Part shown: positions 32,782 to 41,064 of the stretch, piece after piece
How positions within the stretch are numbered: the first letter of the stretch is position 1
Layout: every line of letters begins with the position of its first letter
From: JAKFDI01 sp044508835
GTDB lineage: Bacteria; Pseudomonadota; Gammaproteobacteria; Burkholderiales; Burkholderiaceae_C
Assembly (NCBI GenBank): GCA_044508835.1
Contig: JBIQHD010000030.1
Coordinates: forward strand, 1-57,837
Reading direction: 5' to 3'
DNA length: 57,837 nt
The notes under the pieces: generated by a model
The model's database searches: none
Seen by the model: the letters and a program-made list of their open reading frames with translations, nothing else
What the model was told of the DNA's origin: nothing
Translations under genes and position numbers: made by a program

Positions 32782-34102
32782 TCTTCACCTCGCCGCTTTC
32801 CTGCACGAGCCAGGTCTGGATCGCGTTGTTGTGGTAGATCGAGCGCGTGCCGCGCACCGCGCGCAGCGCCGAATAGGTGGCCTGCACCTGGCCCGTCTCG
32901 TCGGTGGCTCGGCTCTGCACGAGGGCCGGCTGGCCGTCCCACACCCAGTCGAGGGAGAAGCGCGTGAGGCACTTGCTCATCACCGGCGCCTGCAGCCGCG
33001 CCTCGCGCCAGTTGCGCCCGCCGTCCACCGACACGTCCACGCGCTTGACCTTGCCGCGGCCCGACCAGGCCAGGCCCGTGATGCCGTAGAAGCCGCGGTC
33101 CAGCAGCATCTGCCCGCCCGAGGGCGTGGTGACCACGCTCTTGACCTCCTGGATGGAGCTGTACTGGCGGTGGTCGCCGCCGGGCAGCAGGTCGACGTAG
33201 TGGATGGTCTCGTCCTTGGTGCCGTAGGCCTCGTCGCCGAGCTCGATGCGCCGCAGGTACTTCACCCAGCTCACGCCCTGCACGCCCGGCACCACGAGCC
33301 GCAGCGGGTAGCCCTGCTCGGGCCGCAGCATCTCGCCGTTCTGGCCGTAGGCCACCAGCACCTCGCCGTTCTCGATCAGCGAGACGGGGATGGTGCGCGT
33401 CATCGAGGAGCCGTCGGCGCCCTCGGCCAGCACGAACCGGCCGCGCTTCCAGTCGGCGCCGCAGAAGTCGAGCAGCGTGCGCAGCGGCACGCCGGTGAAC
33501 TCGCTGCAGCTGAGCATGCCGTGGGTGTACTGGCAGGTCGGCACCGCGACGTTGCCCCACTCCATGCCGGTGTTGGCGCCGCATTCGATGAAGTGGAAGC
33601 GCGACACCGAGGGCAGGCGCATCAGCTCGTCCATGGTGAAGACCTTGGGCGTCTTGAGCATGCGCGCGTCGCTGCCGTGGACCATCAGCCGGTGCTTGGA
33701 CGGGTCGATGTCCCACCAGCCCTGGTGGTGGCGCTCGAAGTGCAGGCCGCTGGGCGTGACGATGCCGAACAGCGACTGCAGCGGCGCGAACGACACCGAG
33801 GCCTGCCGCGTCTGCGTGAGGCCCGGGCTCTGGCGGCGCTGCACGTTGCCCTCGTACTTCGACGGCTTGCCGTAGCCCTCGCTCGCCACGCCCTGGCCGA
33901 GGCCGGTGGTGTGGGCCGGCAGCTGCAGGATGTTGGGGTCGCCCTCGCCCGCCGCGGCGGACGCGGCCAGCCCCGCGCCGGCCGCCGCCGCGAAGGCCTG
34001 GCGGATGAAGTCGCGCCGGCCCCGGCGGGCCTCGGCGTGCACCTGCCGGATGCCGTCGGCATCGATGAAGCTCTCGGGCGCCTTGCGCACCCGCCCGGTC
34101 AT
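32765..34102 (-). CDS. soxC: SoxC, molybdenum subunit of sulfane dehydrogenase
   Basis: 445-residue sulfite-oxidase-family molybdoprotein. The Mo-ligand cysteine lies in HFIECGANTGMEW near residue 172; PGVQGVSWVKYLRRIEL is typical. With SoxD it oxidises cysteine-bound sulfane sulfur, removing six electrons, so thiosulfate goes to sulfate without sulfur globules. The Tat signal RRDFIRQAFAAAAGAG sits after a long n-region. I chose the ATG at 34102 because GAGAGGCGG precedes it; the in-frame ATG at 34123 is also possible. First gene of the operon. Confidence 0.96.
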   Translation of the reverse strand: MTGRVRKAPESFIDADGIRQVHAEARRGRRDFIRQAFAAAAGAGLAASAAAGEGDPNILQLPAHTTGLGQGVASEGYGKPSKYEGNVQRRQSPGLTQTRQASVSFAPLQSLFGIVTPSGLHFERHHQGWWDIDPSKHRLMVHGSDARMLKTPKVFTMDELMRLPSVSRFHFIECGANTGMEWGNVAVPTCQYTHGMLSCSEFTGVPLRTLLDFCGADWKRGRFVLAEGADGSSMTRTIPVSLIENGEVLVAYGQNGEMLRPEQGYPLRLVVPGVQGVSWVKYLRRIELGDEAYGTKDETIHYVDLLPGGDHRQYSSIQEVKSVVTTPSGGQMLLDRGFYGITGLAWSGRGKVKRVDVSVDGGRNWREARLQAPVMSKCLTRFSLDWVWDGQPALVQSRATDETGQVQATYSALRAVRGTRSIYHNNAIQTWLVQESGEVKNVQLS

Positions 34103-34131
34103 GACCGCCTCTCGCTTCGACATCACGAATC

Positions 34132-34167
34132 CATGCACATATAAGCAGCCGCGAATATAAGCGGCTG
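34132..34167. promoter_or_regulatory. candidate operator between soxC and the divergent SoxT-type gene
   Basis: An AT-rich patch in a very GC-rich region. Positions 34132-34146 read CATGCACATATAAGC, matching the site before the SoxH-like gene. ATATAAGC repeats directly 16 bp later (34139 and 34155). The second copy sits in a perfect inverted repeat CAGCCGC-N8-GCGGCTG (34146-34167). On the minus strand, TTATAT could be a -10 box for soxC. ArsR-type control is inferred. Confidence 0.5.
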
Positions 34168-34238
34168 GCAGAATTGCTTGACTCAGGACAAACACGGACG
34201 CCGCCGCGTGCAGGCGCGCCGCACGGGACACACACGAC

Positions 34239-35372
34239 ATGGAAGACGGGTTGACACCGCAATCGGCCGAGCAGGCCGTGCTCTGGGGCGGGCTCGCCAT
34301 CGGCCTGGTGCTGGGCGTGGCCGCGCAGGCCTCGCGCTTCTGCACCCGCGGCGCCATCGCCGACTGGTACGCCTTCCGCGGCCCGGCGCGCCTGCTGACC
34401 TGGCTGCTGGCCGCGGCCGTGGCGGCGCTGGGCTCTCAGGCGCTCGCCAGCCTCGGCGTGTTCGACGCCACCCAGTCGATTCCCTGGAGCCCGCGGCTGC
34501 TGTGGTTCGCCTATCCCGTGGCCGGCTTCATCTTCGGCTGGGGAATGATCCTCGCCGCCGGCTGCCCGCAGCGCAGCCTGGTCAAGGCCGGCAGCGGCGA
34601 CCTGAAGGCCATCGTGACCCTGCTGGCCGCCGCCATCGGCGCGCAGATGACGTTGCGCGGCCTGCTCGCGCTGCCGCGCACGCAATGGTTCGAGCGCCTG
34701 TCGGTCACGCTCGACCGCCCGCAGGACCTGGGCTCGCTGTTCGCGCCGTGGCTGGGCGTCTCCGCCGGCGCGCTGCGCTGGCTGGTGCTCGCCGCCCTGC
34801 TCGCGCTGGTGGCCGCGCTGGCCTGGCGCTGGCGCCGCTCGATGGAGCGCGAGCACTGGATCGGCGCCCTGGTGGTGGGCGCCCTGGTGCCCGTCTCGTT
34901 CGCGCTGACGGGGCACTTCGGCTTCATCGCCGAGCATCCCGAGACGCTCGAGGCGACCTTCATGGGCACGCAGTCGCACCGCCCCGAGGCGCTCAGCTTC
35001 GCCTCGCCGCTGGCCCACACGCTGGACCTGCTCACGCTGTGGACCGACGCCTCCACCGGCCCGAGCTTCGGCGTCGTCCTCGTGGTCGGCGTGATCGCCG
35101 GCAGCCTGGTGTCGGCCTTCGCGCGGCGCGAGTTCCGGCTCGAGACCTTCCGCTCGCCGCGCGAGATGGGCGGCCACCTCGCCGGCGGCCTGATGATGGG
35201 CTTCGGCGGCGTGACGGCCATGGGCTGCTCCATCGGCCAGGGCGTGACCGGCGTGGCCATGCTGTCGACGGGCGCGGTGATGACGACGGCCGGCATCGTG
35301 GCCGGCGCGTGGTTCGCGCTGTCGCGGCAGGCGCGCCGGCTGGAGCGGGCGGAGGGGCTGGTCGCGGCGTAG
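34239..35372 (+). CDS. YeeE/YedE-family sulfur transporter (SoxT-type), copy 2
   Basis: 377-residue inner-membrane protein with two sulfur-transport repeats: ASRFCTRGAIADW near residue 30, LAAGCPQRSLVKAGSGDLKA near 108 and TAMGCSIGQGVTG near 328, each with a conserved Cys of the thiosulfate-relay type. It is about 35 residues longer than copy 1 at 25564 and differs in its loops, so the two are likely not functionally equivalent. It is divergent from soxC and shares the operator region, suggesting co-regulation and supply of thiosulfate-type substrates. Confidence 0.9.
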   Translation: MEDGLTPQSAEQAVLWGGLAIGLVLGVAAQASRFCTRGAIADWYAFRGPARLLTWLLAAAVAALGSQALASLGVFDATQSIPWSPRLLWFAYPVAGFIFGWGMILAAGCPQRSLVKAGSGDLKAIVTLLAAAIGAQMTLRGLLALPRTQWFERLSVTLDRPQDLGSLFAPWLGVSAGALRWLVLAALLALVAALAWRWRRSMEREHWIGALVVGALVPVSFALTGHFGFIAEHPETLEATFMGTQSHRPEALSFASPLAHTLDLLTLWTDASTGPSFGVVLVVGVIAGSLVSAFARREFRLETFRSPREMGGHLAGGLMMGFGGVTAMGCSIGQGVTGVAMLSTGAVMTTAGIVAGAWFALSRQARRLERAEGLVAA

Positions 35373-35381
35373 CCGGCCGCG

Positions 35382-35479
35382 CCCTCACCCCGACCCTCTC
35401 CCGCCAGCGGAAGAGGGAGCCACGCGCACCGCTGGTATTGCCCCCTCTCCCGCTGGCGGGAGAGGGCTGGGGTGAGGGC
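35382..35479. repeat. inverted pair of REP-like repeats
   Basis: Left copy begins CCCTCACCCCGACCCTCTCC (35382); right copy, inverted, ends GGGCTGGGGTGAGGG. Each contains an internal CCCGCCAGCGG/CCGCTGGCGGG stem. The pair matches the common proteobacterial REP/BIME type seen at operon ends and would form a long hairpin between the converging SoxT-type gene and queG. Confidence 0.8.
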
Positions 35480-35485
35480 TCCGTC

Positions 35486-36565
35486 CTACCCCAACGCCCA
35501 GTCGATGTGCTCGCGCACCAGTTCGTCGGCCTCGTCACGAGAGGCGGCGAGCAGCGCCCGCAGCGGCGCATCGTCGCGCACGCGCAGCGCGTTGCCGATG
35601 GCCACCGCCAGGTTGCGCCGCCAGCGCCGGTGCCCGATGCGCCGGATCGGGCTGCCTTCGGTGCGGCGCAGGAACTCCGCTTCGCTCCAGCCCCACAGCT
35701 CGGCCAGCGTGGCCTCGGGAAACGGCTCGCGCACGTCGAAGTCGGGCAGCGGGCTGCGCTGCGCGTACTTGTTCCACGGGCACGCGAGCTGGCAGTCGTC
35801 GCAGCCGTAGATGCGGTTGCCCATCAGCGGGCGCAGCTCGGGCGGGATCGGCCCGTCGTGCTCGATCGTCAGGTAGGAGATGCAGCGCCGCGCATCGAGC
35901 CGCCGCTCGCCGACGATGGCCTGCGTCGGACAGACGTCGATGCACGCGGTGCAGCTGCCGCAATGGGCCTCGCTCGGCGCCGTGGGCGGCAGCGCCACGT
36001 CGACGTAGATCTCGCCGAGGAAGAACATCGAGCCCGCGTCGCGCGACAGCGTCAGCGTGTGCTTGCCGCGCCAGCCGATGCCGCTGCGCGAGGCGAGCTC
36101 GACCTCCAGCACCGGCGCCGAATCGGTGAACACGCGGTGGCCGAAGGGGCCGATCTCGTCGGCCACGCGGTCGGCCAGCTTCTGCAGCCGGTGGCGCAGC
36201 ACCTTGTGGTAGTCGCGTCCCCGCGCATACACCGACACGTTCGCCTTCGCGGGCGATCCGAGCCGCCGCCATTCGGCGGCCTGCCAGCCTTCGGGCGTCT
36301 CGCGCGGCAGGTAGTCCATGCGCGCGGTGATCACGCTCAGCGTGCCCGGCACCAGCTCGGCGGGCCGCGCGCGCTTGAGGCCGTGCGCGGCCATGTAGTC
36401 CATCGATCCGTGAAAACCGTTGCGCAGCCACTCCATCAGGCCCGCCTCGGCGCTCGAGAGGTCGACGCCCGCCACCCCGATCTGTGAAAATCCGAGCTCC
36501 GCGGCCCATGGTCGAAGGCGCTTCAGCAACGCATCCGCATCGAACTCTTGAGCAGCACCGGACAT
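35486..36565 (-). CDS. queG: epoxyqueuosine reductase
   Basis: Cobalamin- and iron-sulfur-dependent reductase for the last step of queuosine synthesis in tRNA. 359 residues. Two [4Fe-4S] ferredoxin motifs are complete: CGSCTACIDVCPTQAI near 190 and CDDCQLACPWN near 242. N-terminal FSQIGVAGVDL and MDYMAAHGLKRARP are typical. The start overlaps the divergent tsaE gene by 18 bp, so both promoters must lie inside the opposite coding sequence. Confidence 0.95.
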   Translation of the reverse strand: MSGAAQEFDADALLKRLRPWAAELGFSQIGVAGVDLSSAEAGLMEWLRNGFHGSMDYMAAHGLKRARPAELVPGTLSVITARMDYLPRETPEGWQAAEWRRLGSPAKANVSVYARGRDYHKVLRHRLQKLADRVADEIGPFGHRVFTDSAPVLEVELASRSGIGWRGKHTLTLSRDAGSMFFLGEIYVDVALPPTAPSEAHCGSCTACIDVCPTQAIVGERRLDARRCISYLTIEHDGPIPPELRPLMGNRIYGCDDCQLACPWNKYAQRSPLPDFDVREPFPEATLAELWGWSEAEFLRRTEGSPIRRIGHRRWRRNLAVAIGNALRVRDDAPLRALLAASRDEADELVREHIDWALG

Positions 36566-37030
36566 CCGCCGATTCTAGGAAGCCGGCTCGTCGCCTGGCC
36601 CGACGAAGCGGCCTGCGCGGCCAGTGCGGCGGCCCTCGCGGCCCGGCCCGCGCTGCGCGATGCGTTCGTCGAGCTGCACGGCACGCTCGGCGCCGGCAAG
36701 ACCACCTTCGCGCGGCACCTGCTCCACGCGCTCGGCGTCGAGGGCCGCGTGAAGAGCCCGACCTACGCCGTGATGGAGCCCTATGCGCTGGGTGGCTTCG
36801 ACGCCGCGCACTTCGACTTCTACCGCTTCAACGACCCGCAGGAGTGGGAGGACGCGGGCTTCCGAGACGTCTTCGCCGCGCCCGGCCTGAAGCTCGCCGA
36901 ATGGCCCGAGAAGGCCGAGGGCCTGCTGCCGCCGGCCGACCTGCGCGTGGACATCGAGATCGGCGCCGGCGAGCAGCGCACCGCGCGCTTCTCGGCCCTG
37001 ACGCCGCGCGGCGTGGAGCTGCTGCCGTGA
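36548..37030 (+). CDS. tsaE: tRNA threonylcarbamoyladenosine biosynthesis ATPase TsaE
   Basis: 160-residue P-loop ATPase required, with TsaB, TsaC and TsaD, for t6A37 modification. Walker A HGTLGAGKTTFARHLL near residues 42-57, then KSPTYAVMEPY and FDFYRFNDPQEWEDAGF, all diagnostic. No ATG is available in frame before the conserved region; TTG at 36548 is the best start and lies inside the 5' end of the divergent queG. Its stop overlaps the amiC GTG by 4 bp, the usual tsaE-amiC coupling. Confidence 0.93.
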   Translation: MSSTGHPPILGSRLVAWPDEAACAASAAALAARPALRDAFVELHGTLGAGKTTFARHLLHALGVEGRVKSPTYAVMEPYALGGFDAAHFDFYRFNDPQEWEDAGFRDVFAAPGLKLAEWPEKAEGLLPPADLRVDIEIGAGEQRTARFSALTPRGVELLP

Positions 37031-38373
37031 CCGGCCCGCGCCGGAGGGACGCGCTGCGCTCGATGGGCGCGCTCGTGCTGCTGCTGGGCGCGCGCGAGCT
37101 CGCGCACGGCGCCGGCATCGTGGCCGTGCGCGTGTGGCCGGCCGACGAGTACACGCGCGTCACGCTCGAATCCGACACCGCGCTGTCGGCCAAGCACTTC
37201 ATGACCGCCGACCCGGCGCGCCTGGTGATCGACGTCGACGGCCTCGAGCTGAGCCCGCAGCTGCGCGAGATCGTCGGCAAGGTCAGGCCCGACGACCCCT
37301 ACATCGCCGGCGTGCGCGTGGGCCAGAACACGCCGCGCGTGGTGCGCCTCGTGCTCGACCTCAAGCAGGCGACGGCGCCGCAGGTCTTCACGCTCGCGCC
37401 GGTGGCCGCCTACCAGCACCGCATGGTGTTCGACCTGTACCCGACGCAGGAGAAGGACCCGCTGCTCGAACTGATCCAGGAGAAGGAGACCGCGGAGCGC
37501 GAAGCGGCCCAGGCCGTGCGCGACGCGCTCGGCGAGTTCATCGCCCGCATGAACCGGCCGCCGGTGCCCGGCAAGCCGGAGCCCGCCGTGCCCCCGGTGG
37601 CCGCCGCGCCGGCGCCGGGCGGCCCCCATGCCACGCCCCGGCCGCCCGACGCCGGCAGCGTCGACCGGCTCATCGTCGTCGCCATCGACCCCGGCCACGG
37701 CGGCGAGGACCCGGGCGCCATCGGGCCCTCGGGCCTGCGCGAGAAGGACGTGGTGCTCGCCATCGCGCTCAAGCTGCGCGACGGGATCAACGCCATCTCC
37801 GGCATGCGCGCCATGCTCACGCGCGACGACGACTACTTCGTGCCGCTGCACGAGCGCGTGCGCAAGGCGCGGCGCGTGCAGGCCGACCTCTTCGTCTCGG
37901 TGCACGCCGACGCCTTCGTCCGCCCGACCGCGCGCGGCGCCTCGGTGTTCGCGCTGAGCGAGAACGGCGCCACCAGCAGCATGGCGCGCTGGATGGCGAG
38001 CAAGGAGAACGCCGCCGACCTGGTGGGCGGCGTGAACGTCAACGCGCGCGACAAGCACGTCATGCGCACCCTGCTCGACATGAGCACCACGGCGCAGATC
38101 AAGGACAGCATGAGCGTCGGCGGCGAGGTGCTGCGCCAGATCGGCAAGGTCGGCCGGCTGCACAAGCCGCGCGTCGAGCAGGCCGGCTTCGCCGTGCTGA
38201 AGGCGCCGGACATCCCGTCCATCCTGGTCGAGACGGCGTTCATCTCGAACCCCGAGGAAGAGAAGAAGCTGCGCGATCCGAAGTACCAGGCCGAACTGGT
38301 CGAGGCCCTGCTCGCGGGCATCAAGCGCTACTTCGCGAGGAACCCGCCGATCGCCCGGCAGCGGGCGCTGTGA
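37027..38373 (+). CDS. amiC: N-acetylmuramoyl-L-alanine amidase, AmiC type
   Basis: 448-residue periplasmic amidase that splits septal peptidoglycan during cell separation. An export signal (about 1-30) is followed by an AMIN domain (about 35-135, TRVTLESDTALSAKHF) and a Pro/Ala linker. The zinc Amidase_3 domain begins near 215, with ligands in AIDPGHGGEDPG, LREKDVV and SVHADAF, and the catalytic Glu in VETAFISNP. The start is GTG at 37027 overlapping tsaE; an ATG at 37063 would shorten the signal n-region. Confidence 0.94.
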   Translation: MTGPRRRDALRSMGALVLLLGARELAHGAGIVAVRVWPADEYTRVTLESDTALSAKHFMTADPARLVIDVDGLELSPQLREIVGKVRPDDPYIAGVRVGQNTPRVVRLVLDLKQATAPQVFTLAPVAAYQHRMVFDLYPTQEKDPLLELIQEKETAEREAAQAVRDALGEFIARMNRPPVPGKPEPAVPPVAAAPAPGGPHATPRPPDAGSVDRLIVVAIDPGHGGEDPGAIGPSGLREKDVVLAIALKLRDGINAISGMRAMLTRDDDYFVPLHERVRKARRVQADLFVSVHADAFVRPTARGASVFALSENGATSSMARWMASKENAADLVGGVNVNARDKHVMRTLLDMSTTAQIKDSMSVGGEVLRQIGKVGRLHKPRVEQAGFAVLKAPDIPSILVETAFISNPEEEKKLRDPKYQAELVEALLAGIKRYFARNPPIARQRAL

Positions 38374-38388
38374 CGGGCGACCGGCGCC

Positions 38389-38820
38389 TCAGGCGCGCCG
38401 CGCGCCGTCGTCCACGACCTGCTCGCCGTCTTCCTTCGTGAAGGGCGCGACCCTGGCCACCGGCAGGATCTCGAGCACGGTTTCGACGGGCCGGCACAGC
38501 CGGGTGCCGAGCGGGGTCGAGACGACCGGGCGGTTCATCAGGATGGGGTGCTGCACGATGAAGTCGAGCAGCTGCTCGTCGCTCCATCTCGCATCGCCCA
38601 GGCCCAGCTCCGCGTAGGGCGTGCCGCGCTCGCGCAGCAGGCCGCGCACCGGCATGCCCATGGCGGCGAGCAGCGCCTTCAGCGTCTCCTTCGAGGGCGG
38701 CGTCTTCAGGTACTCGACGACCGTGGGCTCGATGCCGGCATGGCGGATCAGCGCCAGCGTGTTGCGCGAGGTGCCGCAGGCGGGGTTGTGGTAGATCGTG
38801 ACGTCGGTGGTGTCGGGCAT
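38389..38820 (-). CDS. arsC: glutaredoxin-dependent arsenate reductase, ArsC
   Basis: 143-residue thioredoxin-fold protein with catalytic Cys in IYHNPACGTSRNTL (near residue 15), and the ArsC arginines in FIVQHPILMNRPVV. It reduces arsenate to arsenite with glutathione and glutaredoxin. The relevant tail DARWSDEQLLDFI is typical. No arsB, acr3 or arsR partner is adjacent, so it is a stand-alone copy and could be a related Yffb-like reductase, although the motifs favour ArsC. Confidence 0.88.
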   Translation of the reverse strand: MPDTTDVTIYHNPACGTSRNTLALIRHAGIEPTVVEYLKTPPSKETLKALLAAMGMPVRGLLRERGTPYAELGLGDARWSDEQLLDFIVQHPILMNRPVVSTPLGTRLCRPVETVLEILPVARVAPFTKEDGEQVVDDGARRA

Positions 38821-38907
38821 GGTGAATCTCGCCTGGAACGTGCCGCCGGCCGCGGCACAGGGCCAAGTAGCATTGTGCGCGCCCCGCATGACAGAGAAGG
38901 AGACCCC

Positions 38908-39861
38908 ATGCTGCACCCCGCCGCCCAGGCCCTCTTGCAGACGATGAAGGACCGCGGCGTGCCGCCGATCCACACCGCCGCGCCGCCGCAGGCGCGCGAG
39001 GCCTACGTCATGCGGCGCCACCTCACGCAGCCCGCGCCGCCCGAGGTGGCGCTGGTGCGCGACCTGCACGCCGACGGCCCGCACGGCCCGGTGCCGCTGC
39101 GCCTGTACCGCCCGCTGGGCAGCGAGGCGGCGGCGGCGCTGCCCGTGCTCGTGTACTTCCACGGCGGCGGCTGGGTGATCGGCGACCTCGACTCGCACGA
39201 CACGGCGTGCCGCGAGCTCGCCAACGGCGCCGGCTGCGCGGTGGTGGCCGTCGACTACCGGCTCGCGCCCGAGCACCGCTTCCCCGCGGCGGTGGACGAC
39301 AGCATCGCCGCCGCCTGCTGGATCGCGCGCCATGCGGCGTCGCTCGGCCTCGACGCGACGCGCCTGGCCGTGGGCGGCGACAGCGCCGGCGGCAACCTCG
39401 CCGCCGTGGTGGCGATCGCCGCGCGCGACGGCGTGGCCGGCGCGGGCGACCTGAAGATCGCCTTCCAGCTGCTCGTCTACCCCGCCACCGACCAGCGCCG
39501 CGGCATGCCTTCGCACGCCGCCAACGGCGAGGGCTACCTGCTCACGCGCGACACGATGGCCTACTTCCACGACCACTACCTCGTGGACGATTCGCACGAC
39601 GCCGACTGGCGCTGCTCGCCGCTGCTGCACGAGAGCCTGGCGGACCTGCCGCCGGCGCTGGTGCTCACCGCCGGCTACGACCCGCTGCGCGACGAAGGCC
39701 TGGCCTACGCGCAGCGGCTCACCGAATCGGGCAACCGCGTCACGCACATCTGCTTCGAGCGGCAGATCCACGGCTTCTTCCTGATGGGCGGCGTGATCGA
39801 CGAGGCGAACACGGCGGTGGCGATCTGCGCGGCGGAGCTGAAGCGCGCGCTGCGCGCCTGA
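38908..39861 (+). CDS. alpha/beta hydrolase, hormone-sensitive-lipase family
   Basis: 317-residue esterase. The oxyanion motif HGGGWVIG near residue 84 and the nucleophile elbow GGDSAGGNLA near residue 157 are those of the HSL (family IV) esterases. Asp in GYDPLRDEG and His in QIHGFFLM complete the triad. There is no signal peptide. AAGGAG precedes the ATG at 38908. The substrate, probably a short acyl ester, is unassigned. It is divergent from arsC and converges on the DedA gene. Confidence 0.93.
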   Translation: MLHPAAQALLQTMKDRGVPPIHTAAPPQAREAYVMRRHLTQPAPPEVALVRDLHADGPHGPVPLRLYRPLGSEAAAALPVLVYFHGGGWVIGDLDSHDTACRELANGAGCAVVAVDYRLAPEHRFPAAVDDSIAAACWIARHAASLGLDATRLAVGGDSAGGNLAAVVAIAARDGVAGAGDLKIAFQLLVYPATDQRRGMPSHAANGEGYLLTRDTMAYFHDHYLVDDSHDADWRCSPLLHESLADLPPALVLTAGYDPLRDEGLAYAQRLTESGNRVTHICFERQIHGFFLMGGVIDEANTAVAICAAELKRALRA

Positions 39862-39865
39862 ACCC

Positions 39866-40519
39866 TCAGGCGGCTTCGGCCGCCGCCTTCCGGCGGGCCT
39901 TCCACGCGCCGAAGATGGCGATCAGCCCGGGCACGAGGATCAGCGCCCAGATGATCTTGTCCAGGTTGTCCTTCACCCAAGGGATATTGCCGAACAGGTA
40001 GCCCGCGAGCGTGATGCCCACCACCCACAGCAGCGCGCCGATCACGTTGAAGGCGGTGAACCGGGCGCGGCTCATCTCGGCCACGCCGGCGACGAAGGGC
40101 GCGAAGGTGCGGATGAAGGGCATGAAGCGGGCGAGGATGATGGTGACGCCGCCGTACTTCTCGTAGAACGCATGCGCCTGCTCGAAGGCGCGGCGGTTGA
40201 ACCAGCGCGACTGCTCCCACTGCCACACCTTCGGGCCGACGCGGCGGCCGATGCTGTAGTTCACCTGGTCGCCGAGCACCGCCGCGACGAGCAGCAGCGC
40301 CATCGCCAACGGCAGGCTCATCAGGCCCGCGCCGCACAGCGCGCCTACGACGAACAGCAGCGAATCGCCCGGCAGGAAGGGCATCACCACCACGCCAGTC
40401 TCGACGAAGACGATGGCGAACAGCAGCGCATAGACCCACGCGCCGTAGTGCTGCACGAAGGCGGCCAGGTGCACGTCCACGTGCAGGATGAAGTCGATGA
40501 GCGCGGCGATCAGGTCCAT
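39866..40519 (-). CDS. DedA-family membrane protein
   Basis: 217-residue inner-membrane protein. PFLPGDSLLFVVGALCG and the re-entrant segment FARFMPFIRTFAPFVAGVAEM, with conserved arginines, are DedA signatures. The family is linked to membrane homeostasis, proton-motive-force-dependent resistance and undecaprenyl-phosphate recycling; this member's role is unassigned. Its 3' end contains a GGCGGC-TTCG-GCCGCC hairpin (39869-39884) that might also stop transcripts from the converging esterase gene. Confidence 0.93.
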   Translation of the reverse strand: MDLIAALIDFILHVDVHLAAFVQHYGAWVYALLFAIVFVETGVVVMPFLPGDSLLFVVGALCGAGLMSLPLAMALLLVAAVLGDQVNYSIGRRVGPKVWQWEQSRWFNRRAFEQAHAFYEKYGGVTIILARFMPFIRTFAPFVAGVAEMSRARFTAFNVIGALLWVVGITLAGYLFGNIPWVKDNLDKIIWALILVPGLIAIFGAWKARRKAAAEAA

Positions 40520-40605
40520 GGGCGCGGATTATCCGGGCCGGCCTTGCGGCGTCCGGGCCGCGGCGTAGGCTGTCGGGCCGCGCGCCAACCACGGGGCACA
40601 CGACC

Positions 40606-41040
40606 ATGAACGACGACGACCCCCACGACCTGCAGCGCTTCGTCGAGGCGCAGGCTCCTGTGTACGACCGGGTGCGCGCCGAGCTCGCCGCCGGCCACAA
40701 GACGAGCCACTGGATGTGGTTCGTGTTCCCGCAGCTGCGCGGCCTCGGCCGCAGCCCGACGGCGCAGCGCTTCGGCCTCGCCTCGGCCGCGGAGGCGCTC
40801 GCCTACTGGCGGCACCCGCTGCTCGGCCCGCGGCTCGCCGAATGCACGGCGCTGGCGCTGGCGGTGCGCGGCAGGACGCTGCACGAGATCTTCGGTTCGC
40901 CCGACGACCTGAAGTTCGCCTCGTCGGTGACGCTCTTCGCCCACGTGGCGCCGCAGGAGCCGCTGTTCGCGCACGCCATCGAGCGCTGCTGCGGCGGCCA
41001 CCCCGACGCGGGCACGCTGGCGCTGCTGCGCGGCCATTGA
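40606..41040 (+). CDS. DUF1810-family protein
   Basis: 144-residue cytoplasmic protein. DLQRFVEAQAPVYDRV, HKTSHWMWFVFPQLRGLG and KFASSVTLFAHVAP are the conserved blocks of DUF1810, a family of unknown biochemistry. It is 24 bp before mutL on the same strand but shows no functional link to it. Confidence 0.93.
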   Translation: MNDDDPHDLQRFVEAQAPVYDRVRAELAAGHKTSHWMWFVFPQLRGLGRSPTAQRFGLASAAEALAYWRHPLLGPRLAECTALALAVRGRTLHEIFGSPDDLKFASSVTLFAHVAPQEPLFAHAIERCCGGHPDAGTLALLRGH

Positions 41041-41064
41041 GGAGCGGCTTCCTACAATCCGCCG

